DNA of 64,000 bases from positions 806,001 through 870,000 of the forward strand of contig JANVFP010000013.1 in assembly GCA_027919835.1 (NCBI GenBank), written 5' to 3'. Position 1 is the first letter of the stretch. Each line of letters opens with the position of its first letter. This DNA comes from Lentinula raphanica. Taxonomy: Eukaryota > Basidiomycota > Agaricomycetes > Agaricales > Omphalotaceae. The position numbers and the translations under genes are program-made. This document shows positions 9,759 through 20,940 of the stretch, piece after piece. The notes beneath the pieces were generated by a model. It made no database searches and was not told where the DNA came from. It saw only the letters and a program-made list of their open reading frames with translations.

Positions 9759-12563
9759 TCATGAAGACGATCCTGAACCTGTGCGCGTGTGCGTAGTATA
9801 AGATTGTCCATCCTCCAGAGATAGACCTTTCAATTGATCATTGAGGGAGCTATCCCTACTTTTCTCCCCTTGAACCTGCATAGGATTAGATCTCTTTGAT
9901 ATCTTCGGATTATACAGCTCGGCAGCTCTGGGAGGTGGTCGCCGGAAACCATCCTCAGCCTGGGCACGGGTATCGACTTCCGAGTCATTGGGTGGAGCAG
10001 TTGGAGCAGGATTGAGGTGTTGAACAAGCGCATTGCCTGGTCCTGCAAGACCAAGCGCGGGACTTGTCATTACCGACCTCGATGGGTTCGTCCACACCCC
10101 GCCTGCGGTCGGTCGTCGTTCTGGTGTGCTCACGGAATTCAAAGGAGGGAAGTCCTGCGAGTGCAATGAGGCGTTGGGCTGTGGCTGAGAGCGCCTAGGT
10201 ATATTATTTGGATGACCTGTCCCATTTGGGGTACGAGGATGGGAAGGTCCGTGCCGAGGACTACCGTTATCGTGATGACGATTCGGATGAGTCGAATGAA
10301 GAGTCGAGTCTGGTTTGAGACCGACAGCCCAGTCAGGGCGAGCAGGCAGAGGGTGTTGAGAGGATGCTGTAGATGTGTACGTCCTTCTGGATGATGATGA
10401 CGTCGAAGACGACTAAGGAACAAAAGAAATTAGTGGCTGCCGTAAGAATGAACAAAGGCAACTCACAGCGATAGAAGAAGCTTCGTCACTGTTTGAGGAC
10501 CGATAAGCACCCGATGAGCTTCCATTGCTGGTATTGGATTGCCGACGCATCGATTGCAAACGTGGACCGGTAGTCTCACCACCGTTATTACCAATCGTGC
10601 CACTGTTCATGTTGACCATCGTTCCACCCATACCAACACCGGGACCATAGCTCAGTGCCGTACGGGATAGCGGTGCAGGCTGAGGTTTTGGATTGGCGTT
10701 CGACGCTCCATGGCGGTTACCATTACGATTGAAGTTCTTGTTGTTATGCCCATGTGTTCCGTTGTGATTGGTACCATTAGCTGTTGATGATATCGGAACA
10801 CTCATGCTTCGTTCGTCAAAAAGCTGTCCAGTGGAATGAGAAGGCGCTGTCATGGACTGATCGCCCGGCGGTGTATAGTAACCGGGCATCGGATAACCGT
10901 ACCCGTGTGGATGCTGCATGAACGGCGGAGGTGGATATTGCTGTGGAAGGGGAGGTGGGGGAGGGTGTCCGGGAAGAGCACCAGGACCTGCGTTCTGAGG
11001 CTGTAAAGGAGGGGCGGAATGTAAAGATGACATGTTACCGCCCGCCCACATGTATGGATTGTACATCATCGGGGGAGGCGGTGGGTACACCTCTGCCATA
11101 GGTTCGGAAGGACTATGCGATGGAGGTAGTGGGGCATAAGGATTGTAGTATGGATATGGCTGCAATGGATAAGGACTTGGTTGAGCAGGGGCAGAGTAAG
11201 GGTATCCATATGGCGTTGATGGATATTGTGCATGAGCCGAATTAGGATCGAAAGAATCAGTCGCAGGCGGTTCGTATAATGACGGGTAGATGAAGGCAGG
11301 GGAAGGGGCACGAGAATTGCGAGAGCTTCCAGAACCGTTGGAGGTGAATGGTTGTGCAGAAGAACGCAACGGACGGGAGCCAGGCGCTCTAATAGAAGGA
11401 TTATTTCTTTTGTTAAAAGAGGGACCCGAACGTTCACTTTCTGTAGCTAGAGAGTCGATCGAGTCTTCAGCATCTCCAAAACAACTCCCTCCTGCAGAAC
11501 TCGATGCAACGCTGACGGACGATGTACTGGCGCTCATCTCTTTATCCTTGCTCGGTTCATCGAAATCCATGAAGATACGCGAACGAGCTTCGTTGTACGC
11601 TGCTTCACGTTCCTCCAGCGTCATCCGCTTCTTGTTGCTACCACCAGTAGCGCTGCTGCGTCCGCCAATACTGCCAGCTTCAGAAGGCTCGATATCCGAC
11701 AAGTCAGCGTCTTCGCCGGCGACAGAGCCCGCATGAGAATAGGTCTTGACGCGCCGATCATTCGGAGACCTCTGCATAATTTTGAAAGCCGGATGTGTAG
11801 TCGGCTCAGGAGGTACCAGCTCTGCCAATCGTCGAGGGGGTCTAAACAAAAACATTGAATAACACGTTGACAAGGTATCTCAGCCAGTTCTTACATTTGA
11901 CTTTCCGTGACAAGAAGTGCGGAATATCCCTTAGTGATTGGGTCATAGGATACCGTGAGCTTGTAGTAATTGCAGCAACGATGGAGGAGGAGACGTTGGT
12001 AAGAACTAGCCGCTGTTAATTCAGCGCGAGGCCTATGATCGAAGTGAGTTTGACGTCTAGTTCTTTGGGTGAGATATACGTACCTCTTCTCGCTGATGAG
12101 TTCCTCCATGAGTTCTCCCAATCTGAGGACATATATTCTGTCCTTGCCTCGAAGAGCTTCTAGGATTTGAGGGTCCACATCAGATGTCAGGCCTTCAGAC
12201 GAGCTGGAAGAGGTCGAGAGATCTCCCTGAGAGCCATGAGCGTACGCCGATAGAGACGTGAATGGCATGCCATCGATGGATGAAGATTGTGAATCGGAGA
12301 AATTGCTTTCGGTGTTGACAAGGAAACTATTGGAGCTCAAACTAGAGGTGATGCTAGTAGCGGCGATGCTGGTGTCGGACATTTCAACAATAGATGGCGA
12401 TGAAGCTCGAGAGCTGATTGAAGAAGAGGATGTAGATGACTCTGAAAGTGCAGGATTGCTTGTATGGTCTGGGGGGATGAGAAGGAAAAGCAGCGATCGT
12501 CACGAAGCCTTTCAGTGATCTGGAGAGCTTGTCGTGCAGCCAGCGCTACTCACCAGACGGCAT
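9759..12563 (-). CDS. R3H and SUZ domain RNA-binding protein (Rbs1/Encore-like)
   Basis: R3H domains bind single-stranded nucleic acid and SUZ domains bind RNA, so a role in mRNA or Pol III RNA biology is likely by family (yeast Rbs1, animal Encore/R3HDM). A 10-nt first exon (12554-12563, MPS) splices to DHTSNPALSESS, which is in frame with MSDTSIAATSITSS at 12382. Next come DPQILEALRGKDRIYVLRLG, the R3H core SYQRLLLHRCCNYYKLTVSY, and a SUZ region FKIMQRSPNDRRVKTYS...EEREAAYNEARSRIFMDFDEP. The C-terminal half is low-complexity, rich in Pro, Tyr, Gln and Asn, and probably disordered. It ends THTRTGSGSSS and stop at 9759. At least four introns are present. The short first exon is inferred from splice signals; without it the gene would start at 12382. 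Confidence 0.83.
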
Positions 12564-12820
12564 AGCAAGCAGTGATCATGAGAGTTGGGTGAAAGAGAGC
12601 TCTAAATCGTTTGTTCGACTTGCACAGTCGTTTTATGAGGAAGAGCGATGGTCAGATGAATATAATGAGGCACTTGGCTTGTGGGAATTTCTCATGTAAG
12701 CACTGATCGAGGGTATAGTCGAGGGCCGACTCCGACTCCGAGGTCAATTTTCCAAGGCCTCTATGTTATGCATTGAGGTATACTATACATTGTACGAACA
12801 CGGACGAAATAGTTATCTAC

Positions 12821-14760
12821 TTAGTGTCCTGGTGCTCCAGATGTAGGTGGGTATACTACCTGGTAAATGTTGAACCCCAAACTTTACATGATCAAAGGGT
12901 CAGTTGTCCGGTTTTCGACAGATGAAAAACCTCTTACCAAAATATAAAGATCAGCACGCCATATACGGCCAGCGCAAGAGCGGCTCGGTTCAATATCTTC
13001 AAGCTGTGATCCCCACGGCTGAGCTGAGGATTTGAGAAATATAAATAAATGCTGTACAGGATACAAATGAGGAACAAAGAACGTACCTTCCAAAAGAACA
13101 GTCCTGGAAGGATGAACGAGATTGTTGTTGATCCAGTCGAGCCAACAAACGAGAGCACTTAATTGTACTTCCTCAGAGACACATCGTCCATGTGGGCCAA
13201 TTTTGTAACTCACCTATCTTCAGATCATCCACAAGGTAAGCTATTGTGAAAGTGCTGGCGATGATGGCCAAAGTCAAGAGGGTATGCTTCATGTTCGTCA
13301 TATCCCCACTTCCGTGGTCGTCTACATCAGCCTCATCGTCATGTTGTTTGGTATGGTTCCCTGCATGGAACACTTTGTCCAAGCAATTCCGGCAAGGATG
13401 AACTTGCAGCGGGTAAGAGAACAGCACAAGTATCACAATGGCCAACTGCCCGATAGCAACGAACAACGAATTTGGAGGGTACATGGCGATGATATTGGCG
13501 CCGACCTAGACAATGCGAGTTCAGATAGGGAGGGTGGTATTAGAAAGGAGAATCGATTACATTGGTACCAAAGGTCAGATAACCGAAGACAGCGATGATT
13601 TCGTACGTCAAAGTCGCTGAACCAATAGCGGATCCTATGATGATATTCATCCGAGGTTGCGTGTTGCTTTTCACCTCGTTGTAAATAGGGAAGAGCTGTG
13701 CGTTACATGTGTAACATCAGCAGAAGGCACCATTTTTCATATAGGACTGGAACTCTTACGTTCTGTGCGCAGGTGAAAGCAAAAACCTGCACCGGGAACG
13801 TCGAAACGAAGTTGGACGTGAAATGAACGAGACGTATTTCCCCTGCGGGTGGCATATCATCCAAAGGCCAGAAGTAGCACTTGATTACGATGATAACAAG
13901 GTATACTGCGTATGATATGAGCAACATATAAGTAATAACCGCAGAGTTCATTTTCAATACATACCAACTGAAAAGAGCGCCACATAGCTCGTGTGCCTCA
14001 GGCTGTTGAGTCGACGAAGGAAAGCCAAGGGTACAAGGATGATCATGAAGATGAATAGCCAATTTCTGCCATTGAGCGTCCACGCAGGAGGTTCAGCGTC
14101 GCTCAGATCGTGATACAGAGATGAAACAACATTAGGTGCGAGGCCTTTGATTATGATCAAGTAGCTGCGTATCCAGAGTCAGGAAAACAGACCGGTGCAC
14201 GACACAGCAAATCCGAACGCACCTGATAGACACCCCGAAACACTTGGTGGCAATCGCAGCATCGAAAAACACCGCTGCTTTTGGAAATGTCATTTGAGCG
14301 ACGGCAAAGAACGAGGAGCGTCTATGTGGAGTCCGCGCTGCACATAGCGAGAGAAGGTATAGTCCAAAGGCTGCTATACTTCCGGAAAGGACACAGGTGA
14401 GCATCCCTGGAAGGATTCCCGCGGAAGCCAGAGCCTGCGAAGCAGATACATCAACGCTTGCTCAGATGAGAGTTGAGGTGGATAACATACGAGAGGAAAG
14501 GTTAGCATTCCTGTTACCATCGGTGCGTCAATATCATCTTGAATACGAGAACCGTAGTACTACGCACCACTTCCTATGATTGTGTTCGCCAAATTACTGA
14601 TAGAACTTATCATACTCGCATGGCCATCGGGCTTGTCGTTCCTCTTCGTAGCAGTCGTGTCTCTATCATCTCCAAGAAATGCAGTGTGCTCGTTTGAGTC
14701 ATCTACATCCGCCACTTGCGCAGAAGAAGAAGTATCTGCAACTCCATAAGTATTGACCAT
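12821..14760 (-). CDS. Vacuolar-type amino-acid transporter, AAAP/SLC38 family (AVT-like)
   Basis: This is a polytopic transporter of the amino acid/auxin permease family. A polar N-terminus (MVNTYGVADTSSSAQVADVD...) leads to the signature SISNLANTIIGSGALA, the first membrane helix of AVT/SNAT proteins. Further helices include LSGSIAAFGLYLLSLCAA, NWLFIFMIILVPLAFLRRL, AYLVIIVIKCYFWPL, VFAFTCAQNLFPIYNEVK, LFVAIGQLAIVILVLFSYPL with QVHPCRNCLDKV, and SFVGSTGSTTISFILPGLFF. The frame has a stop at 12934, but splicing the GTAAGA donor just before it to an acceptor near 12876 gives the family-typical ending GFNIYQVV...TSGAPGH and stop at 12821-12823. Yeast Avt5/6/7 export amino acids from the vacuole. 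The substrate here is not decidable from sequence. Confidence 0.88.
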
Positions 14761-15115
14761 TTCGTATTCCTGATCGTCGTGAAAGTGCGAGCCGAATGTA
14801 GTAGTAGATGGGGTTAGTAGGTAAGCAAAGGACTTGCGATGGGCGACGTCGGTGGTGGGGCGGTCAAGAGACTCGCGTGAGTTAGTACGTGGATAGAAAA
14901 TGTTGGATTGGGCAGCCAGGCCTATTTTTGTGTTGGTTGAAGCCAGAAGCTTTATGAAGCAAACGATTTAGCTTCCGATCACGCGCTCAAACTCTGCTCC
15001 GATGGACACCCGTGGTCGTTTCCCGCTGCGCACATACTCGACATCCGAGACGACCTTGTGGCAGTCCTACATAATACACCAACATCGTACAACATAAAGA
15101 GAAACTATATTTTTA
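14761..15115. other. Intergenic spacer, promoter side of the transporter
   Basis: There are 355 bp between the transporter start and the POLD3 stop, both on the minus strand. No gene, repeat or RNA was recognised. It presumably holds the transporter promoter and the POLD3 3' untranslated region. Confidence 0.5.
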
Positions 15116-17253
15116 CTAACTGCCTTTGGGCTTCCCGAAAAATGAAGCGATAGTATTCTTCCCTTTGCTACCTGAACTTGATGCTTTCGGCTTCGGTTTT
15201 GGACCAGTCTTGGATTTAGTACTACTGGTCTCGCGAGACCCTTCCTCCTCCTTCGTGGAATCTTTCAATCCTGACGTCGACTTTTTTGGCTTCTCCTTGT
15301 CTGTTGAATTCTTCCCGCCTTTTCCCTTCGTCGTAGTTTCTGGCTCAGGTTCTTCTTCATCAACAGACTCGTACGAGCTATAGTCCTCCGTCACTGGATG
15401 TTAATCAGCACTGATTCATAACAAGACTTTCCAGCTAAGAAATCCTTACCCATGTAACCTTTTGAGTCTACAGTCATCTTACTCTTCATTACACGCTTCT
15501 TTTTCAAACCGTTCTTTCCAACGGGCACAATTTTTTTCGCCTTCGTTTTCCGCTTGGGTTTAGCAGTAGGCTTATCTTCTGTATCGTCCTGCATTTCTGT
15601 ATCTTCAGGCTCAGATTTTACGGCTTCAGATGGCTCGGGTGATGCCTTTCTGGAACGCGACACGCGGATAACTTCGTCTGGGGTCAAAGATATGTCAGCT
15701 GAAAATTCAATGCAAGCTTCAAGAGAAGATTACCATCATCGACATCCATGAGAGCCAAGACATCTTCATCTTCCCTTTTCATAACCTGCTTTCCCTTATC
15801 CCTAGCCTTACCCTTACCCTTCGTACGGCCTGATACCACTGACGGTTGCTCGTCTTCGTCGTCACTAATGATAGCGTTCTTTCTGATCCTGACTGAAGGC
15901 TCATCCCTCTTCTCCTCCTCCCTTTGTGTTTCATCATCCTCCGAATGGGGGGACTTTCTTTTGACCCCGGTCTTGGAGAGATCCGTCAATGCACATACCA
16001 GATGTAAGAAGTGATATTGACTACCTTTCCTTTGGCTCTCGAAACCGCTACAGGCTTGACTTGCTCAGGTTCTGAATCCAGTATCTGTTCCTGTTTACGC
16101 TTCTTCTCTGACTGCAGATTGACATGAACGAATACTTCTTTGAGAGCAAGAACGACGACCTACTTTGGCTGGTTTTTCTTCATTAGGATTCTTACTTGGA
16201 CCAGCGTCAACCTTCGTGTTTGATTTTGCGAGGTCTTCTTTTGTGTCACTCTTCTTCACCTCCTTCTTCGTCACATTCTTCTCGTCCTTTGTGTTCTTGG
16301 GTTTCATTCTGGTGAAGAAGTCACTTGCTTTGGGTTTGTCGGTTATGGTCGTGGTTTTCTTCGGGGCCTTGGTCTCAGCAGTGACAGATGAAGTTGCCTT
16401 TGACGTGGAGGGAGCATTGTTTGTAACAACCGGAGCAGGTAATGGGACATATTTCCCTTGCTAAAGAATAACATTAAGACATAATTGACGAGCAAAGTGA
16501 AGAAGTTCACGCGAACCTTCACATCCGACCCGACTATCTTTCCGGCAACGGTAGCTATTTCAGACCCCTTCTTATTGTCGATGTCTCTCACAATATCATT
16601 AGCAGAACAGACAAGATCCATATCCTGCAAGCAATCAGAGAATGATGCGTGAAGACCCCAGCCGACGAAAGCGACGTGACCTACGCGTATAGATGTAGGT
16701 GACAGGCAATAAATGTGAGTGCTGTATATCTTGGAGAATTTGGATCTGGTATCTGAGCAATCCTCGAGCTTGAGAAACGGGCTAGAGATATGTAGAGAAG
16801 CCATACATTCTAGATCCTTTTCTCCGGTAAGGACAACCTCGACCAATTGAACTTCTTCGGCACCATCGGACTCATACTCGACATTCTCTTGAGCACTATC
16901 CATGTCCACGTCCATGTCTATTGGGTCAGAGTGTTGACGTTCCGGTTGGAGTTCTCCACTGACTAGGTATGTCGCAGCAAGGTTGTTTTCTCCTTCGTTC
17001 CTTGTTTTCGAATAGAACGTAGCGAGAGCACTGTGTACAATTGATGAGTGACGCAAGAGACGAAAGACGTGATGAGGTCCAACTTCTTGGCAGCATTGAC
17101 ATGCAAAGAGAGCTGACGACTAAGAGATCGATATGTGACCTGGGAAGTATGTTCAGTGCACCATTACGAGTACTCGATTGAGCGACCACTGACGATGTTT
17201 CCTTCAATCAACATCTGTTTGGTGAGAAAGTCTTCGATATTTTGCGACCCCAT
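15116..17253 (-). CDS. POLD3: DNA polymerase delta subunit 3 (POLD3, fission yeast Cdc27)
   Basis: This is the accessory subunit of replicative polymerase delta that contacts the small subunit and PCNA. The start MGSQNIEDFLTKQMLIEGNI is the POLD3 N-terminus. Introns then join VTYRSLSRQLSLHVNAAKN to ALATFYSKTRNEGENNLAAT and YLVSGEL, the winged-helix region, followed by VQLVEVVLTGEKDLE. The remainder is highly charged, rich in Lys, Glu, Ser and Pro, as in the family. The extreme C-terminus KGKNTIASFFGKPKGS is a PCNA-interacting (PIP) box with Lys in the usual Gln position. A 53-nt intron after NAAK is needed to keep the frame. Two ACGCG boxes lie upstream, in line with G1/S control. Confidence 0.87.
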
Positions 17254-17426
17254 TTGTTAGTCTTCAAGCCAGAGCCTTCAAATTGGAATTGCGTTGCGAC
17301 GAAATGTAAGAAGAGCCTTGTAGTCTAGGTAATAACCTGAAGAATGTTAGAAGAATGTCAGGTTGATTGGGCCAGGGTTAAGGTTGAGGTCGGCGTCAGG
17401 TTCAAACACCCATTGTCACGTTCGTG

Positions 17427-17443
17427 ACGCGCTTGATAACGCG
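17427..17443. promoter_or_regulatory. Pair of ACGCG (MCB-like) boxes in the POLD3 divergent promoter
   Basis: ACGCG occurs at 17427-17431 and again at 17439-17443, inside the 277-bp interval between the POLD3 start (17253, minus) and the small gene start (17531, plus). In ascomycete yeasts ACGCG-core boxes bind MBF and drive G1/S transcription of replication genes. Use of the same code here is inference. CACGTG also occurs immediately after the second box. Confidence 0.45.
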
Positions 17444-17530
17444 CACGTGCTACCCGACACCAGGTCACACTCGTACAGTAACTACTTGATCTCAGCTGAT
17501 CTCAGGATCTTCCATTGCAGTCATCACAAA

Positions 17531-17827
17531 ATGGACCAGATCGGCAAAAAACCACGATACGAATACTCTCGGCTGCCACAAGAAACGAGTGAGTGTTCCC
17601 TGGCATTCTAAAGGCACCTCTAACTTTGTGTAGCCAAACTGTTCGCTCGGGATAGCATCACTGATACCCTTCTTTGGTTCCCCTCTCCACCCAAAAACCT
17701 TTCAGGCTTTGCCACTTCTCCAGCTCAAAGCAAGGGACCTCAGTATAGTTTGGAGTATCTGCACTGGAGAGCTACTCAAGCAAGGGCCAAGATACCGTCC
17801 CAAAGAAATGTAGGAGGGAATCAATAA
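17531..17827 (+). CDS. Small hypothetical protein, about 83 residues
   Basis: Two exons joined by a 50-bp GT-AG intron give MDQIGKKPRYEYSRLPQETT followed by KLFARDSITDTLLWFPSPPK and a tail ending RNVGGNQ at 17827. The exon phases match (A plus CC) and the frame stays open, which supports a real gene. No domain was recognised. The LLWFPSPP segment is the most distinctive part. The tail is basic (ATQARAKIPSQR). It is divergent from POLD3 over a short shared promoter. It could instead be the 5' end of a longer gene with further introns, because a splice-like CAG lies near the stop. Function unknown. Confidence 0.55.
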
Positions 17828-18087
17828 TAACATTCTGTTGAAACCCATGACAGAAAACTTGAAAGTCTGTTTATGTATGTGCGATAACAGATTCACAATG
17901 GAGCAGACGTTCGTTAGATGAACAGACAGAAAATGAAGAGCCGAAGAACATGACGTGCATAGAAAATAGAAAACAAAATGACAAAGTGATAAACATACTA
18001 CATACGTGCCAGCGAGTTCGACGATATGTACATACCATAGTTCGTGCTTTTATGGGTCATATAGATAAATCAACTACCACAGCGATC

Positions 18088-20219
18088 TCAGTGCCTTCTC
18101 CGACCACTCACGCCCTCTCTTTGCGCACGCGCTTCCTTCTCCTGCGCCTCCTTCATCGATCTACTCTTCTGTCTTCGCACATCCATCATCATCATCTTAC
18201 CAACCGGCGAGAGCTCCGATGACGATGCAGGAGAAGGCGTCATACCTCTCGGAGGTCTAAACGACGCGGGCGTCACAGCCGCACGTAGTAGTGAAGAACG
18301 CGATGATGAATGCGATCGAATGGGAGTGAAAGGAAGCTCGGGTGTAACCCCAAGGCCAAGAGTATTTTTGTACGAGTTTTCTTTGTCAAGTACCGCAGAC
18401 ATAAGCGATTTAGTGCTACCGTGTCTTCGATTTTTGCTCCTGCTCTCTTTTTCCGAATGTCTTGAGGTGGAAGTGTGAGTTTGAGAATGGGCATGAGCAT
18501 GAGCAGCTCCCGAGTCTGTGTGCGTGGAGCTTAGAGAAGCAGAGGAGCGGCGAAGTTTCATTGGGCGGGAAGGTATGGGGGTGAAGAGATCAGAAGAGTT
18601 GGTAGAGTTAGATCTCTCTGCGAGTCCCTGGCGAATCTCTTGTCCCTTCAAGCTACTCCGCGACCGACGACGCTGGCCAGAGCGAGGCCCACGGGACATC
18701 CTACTAGTAGGACGATCAGCAGTGTCTGCGAGTGGTGTTGCTGCAGTGACGATGACCTTGGTTGGAGCAGTCAAGATCACCCTCACTTTGCGAACGTCGT
18801 CTGACAGATTTTGACTAACTTGGTCAGAATAAAGGTACGATTGGCCATCCACGTAACAAGATGGATCATCGTGATGAGAATGGCGAGAAACGGGTCGTTG
18901 GTGGAAAACAGATTCGAGCGGGTCTAGGTCATCAGGCTTGGATAATTTGTTGGAAATGGTGTCACTTGCAGCCGACATACTAGCCCTGCGTTCGGAAGAG
19001 TTCACAGAGAAACGAGAGAGGACAGGGCTATCGGAAGAAGCCTCGTCCGACGAAGTACTAGTAAGTCCTGGTGCAGGTGTAATAAGAGCTTCTTTGAGTG
19101 GTCGAGATTTTCGTTTTTCGGTCAGAAAACCAAAAACTTCGGAGGCTCTACGAGGCGTTTTGGGTTCTTGACTTGACTGTTGATATGGATTCTCAGTAAC
19201 ATGAGGAGAATCCAATGCTTGAGAGATCTCAGTGGCAGCACTGAGCTCTACTTCCATGGACGATATAGCGGGATTGTCGAGGAAGCTGGACGTGGAAAGA
19301 TCGTGATTGCTAACGAACGTGGAGTCGTGAGGATGGTCGCTGATCATGAGACTGTCGGAGAAGCGAGAGCCAAGGTCGTTCGGCGTTTGTAGAATGAGAG
19401 ATGATACTGAAGATGCGGCACTATTGGCCTCTCTACCGTAATGTTTTCGGTCAAGAGCGTACATGATCAAGAACCAAGAGCTTACCCAAGGAAGCGTTCG
19501 GCCCACGAAATATCACCCTCAAATGAGCTGCTAGTGTTGTGACGTTGACCATTCTCTGGTTTGCCAAGAAGTTCTCGCAAGGTCGAACCGGTACGCTGTT
19601 TTTGCGCGCGCCCTTCACGAGGGGGAGTGTTGGAAAATGCTTCGATCGGAAGATGTCCGTGTTCGTCGTATAAATCGAGCAAGCTTGCAACAGAGGGATC
19701 TCTGCGTAGACCCTGGAGATGGGTAGAATCTTCTCCAGTTGTCTGTGAGCGGCGATGATGCTGAGGAGTATTTGGCTCCTCAACGGTTGCATGGCTGACG
19801 ATTGGGAAATCTGTACTAGAGTGTCGTTGTCGAGGGTGGACTTTGACGATGTAAGTGCCAGATCGTGCCACACTAGGACTTGGAAGACTAGAGGTTGATT
19901 CAACAGGTGTACTGATAGCATTGTTGATAGGATGGGCTAATGAAAGAGTCAGTACTGGAAGAAGACGTCGATAGAAGACCCACATACGCAGTGGAGGTAA
20001 CGTCGTGTAGTCCGTTTCAGCAACAACAGCGTAACGTGCAGAGGATGACCGCAGTAGAAGATTGGCAGCTATTTCATTGTCTTCGTCGCTAGCTTGTGGC
20101 AGATTGACCTGTGCTCCTACTTCATCTACCCAGTTGTTACTGCGAGCGGCTTGAGACTGTTTTCTCTTGCTATTCTTTTTACTACCAAGAGAAAGAATCC
20201 GTTTGAAAAAGCCGACCAT
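18088..20219 (-). CDS. Serine/arginine-rich hypothetical protein, low complexity
   Basis: Three exons join cleanly. Exon 1 (from 20219) gives MVGFFKRILSLGSKKNSKRK and ends TTLPPL. The second starts PHPINNAISTPVESTSSLPS and ends SFEGDISWAERFLG. The third starts EANSAASSVSSLILQTP and runs to a stop at 18088. The protein has about 640 residues, with a basic amphipathic N-terminus that might touch membranes. Short ordered-looking stretches include VASLLDLYDEHGHLPIEAF, STLRELLGKPENGQ and RRASEVFGFLTEKRKSRPLK. A basic, helical C-terminus (MKEAQEKEARAQREGVSGRR) closes it. No catalytic motif was found. The ordered islands and clean introns argue for a genuine gene; I cannot assign a role. Confidence 0.75.
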
Positions 20220-20552
20220 GTTGTCGTGGGAGTATCGTCAGTGTCGTTCAGATAGATCGTGAGGTCGAGAAGCAGCAAAACAGTCTCTGAGAGCGTTCAC
20301 TCCTTCAAAATATTGGCAATGGCTGGAGGAATTTGTGAAAGTTGAATCGAACATGGTCACGGGATCGTGCTTTAAGAGCGGTGCCGGCAAGCTCGTAAGC
20401 CGGCATGATTTAGGGGCTTTAAAATTAACGTCAAGCTTGAGTTGGAAGAGTTCATGCAAAACCTTATACGATTCATCATCTAAGTCGAATCGCGCTTTGT
20501 TTTGCTCAGAACTGACGATGTATACTGTGCACTACATGATTATTGGATTCTA
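20220..20552. other. Intergenic spacer between helicase relic and serine-rich gene
   Basis: No gene was recognised in these 333 bp. It contains the inverted pair AGCCGG...GCCGGC near 20380-20405 and presumably the promoter of the serine-rich gene starting at 20219. Confidence 0.45.
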
Positions 20553-20873
20553 TCATTTCTGCTCTCTTTCTGTTGCTTCTAAGTTCTGGTCCGCTTCGAT
20601 CCTCTGAAAGTCGACCCTCAGACTCTCTATGCGCAAAAACAGCTGCTGGTCATATGGCATGAGACGCTTATTCTTGAATCCCTTAAGCAAATTCGTAACA
20701 TCACTAGACTCTTCGAGCGAATCAAAGTTGTTGAGGACCTTTTTCATCTCCTCGTCTGTGAAGAATAGGTCTGGAGGGAGCATGAACATTTTTGAACCCT
20801 CCACTCGATAAATTTCCCAACGAAATTGCTTCAGTACGCGCATGCCATGAGAGCGCATAGCTGACGATATTCC

Positions 20874-20936
20874 CCGATGTTTCTTGGGTGCACCGGAGAC
20901 ACGTCGTACATCCTGAGCTGACTCGGAAGGGATGCT
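20874..20936 (-). repeat. 63-bp direct repeat, copy left of the palindrome
   Basis: It matches 24648-24710 at 59 of 63 positions, same orientation. Together with the intervening codons it forms a 69-bp (23-residue) tandem coding repeat of the helicase relic (SAQDVRRVSGAPKKHR here). The palindrome inserted between the two units. Confidence 0.8.
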
Positions 20937-20940
20937 GGCT

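Noticed and set aside
10139..11736. Long alternative frames over the R3H-SUZ gene
   Set aside because: They are shadows of the biased Pro/Ser/Asn-rich coding sequence on the minus strand.
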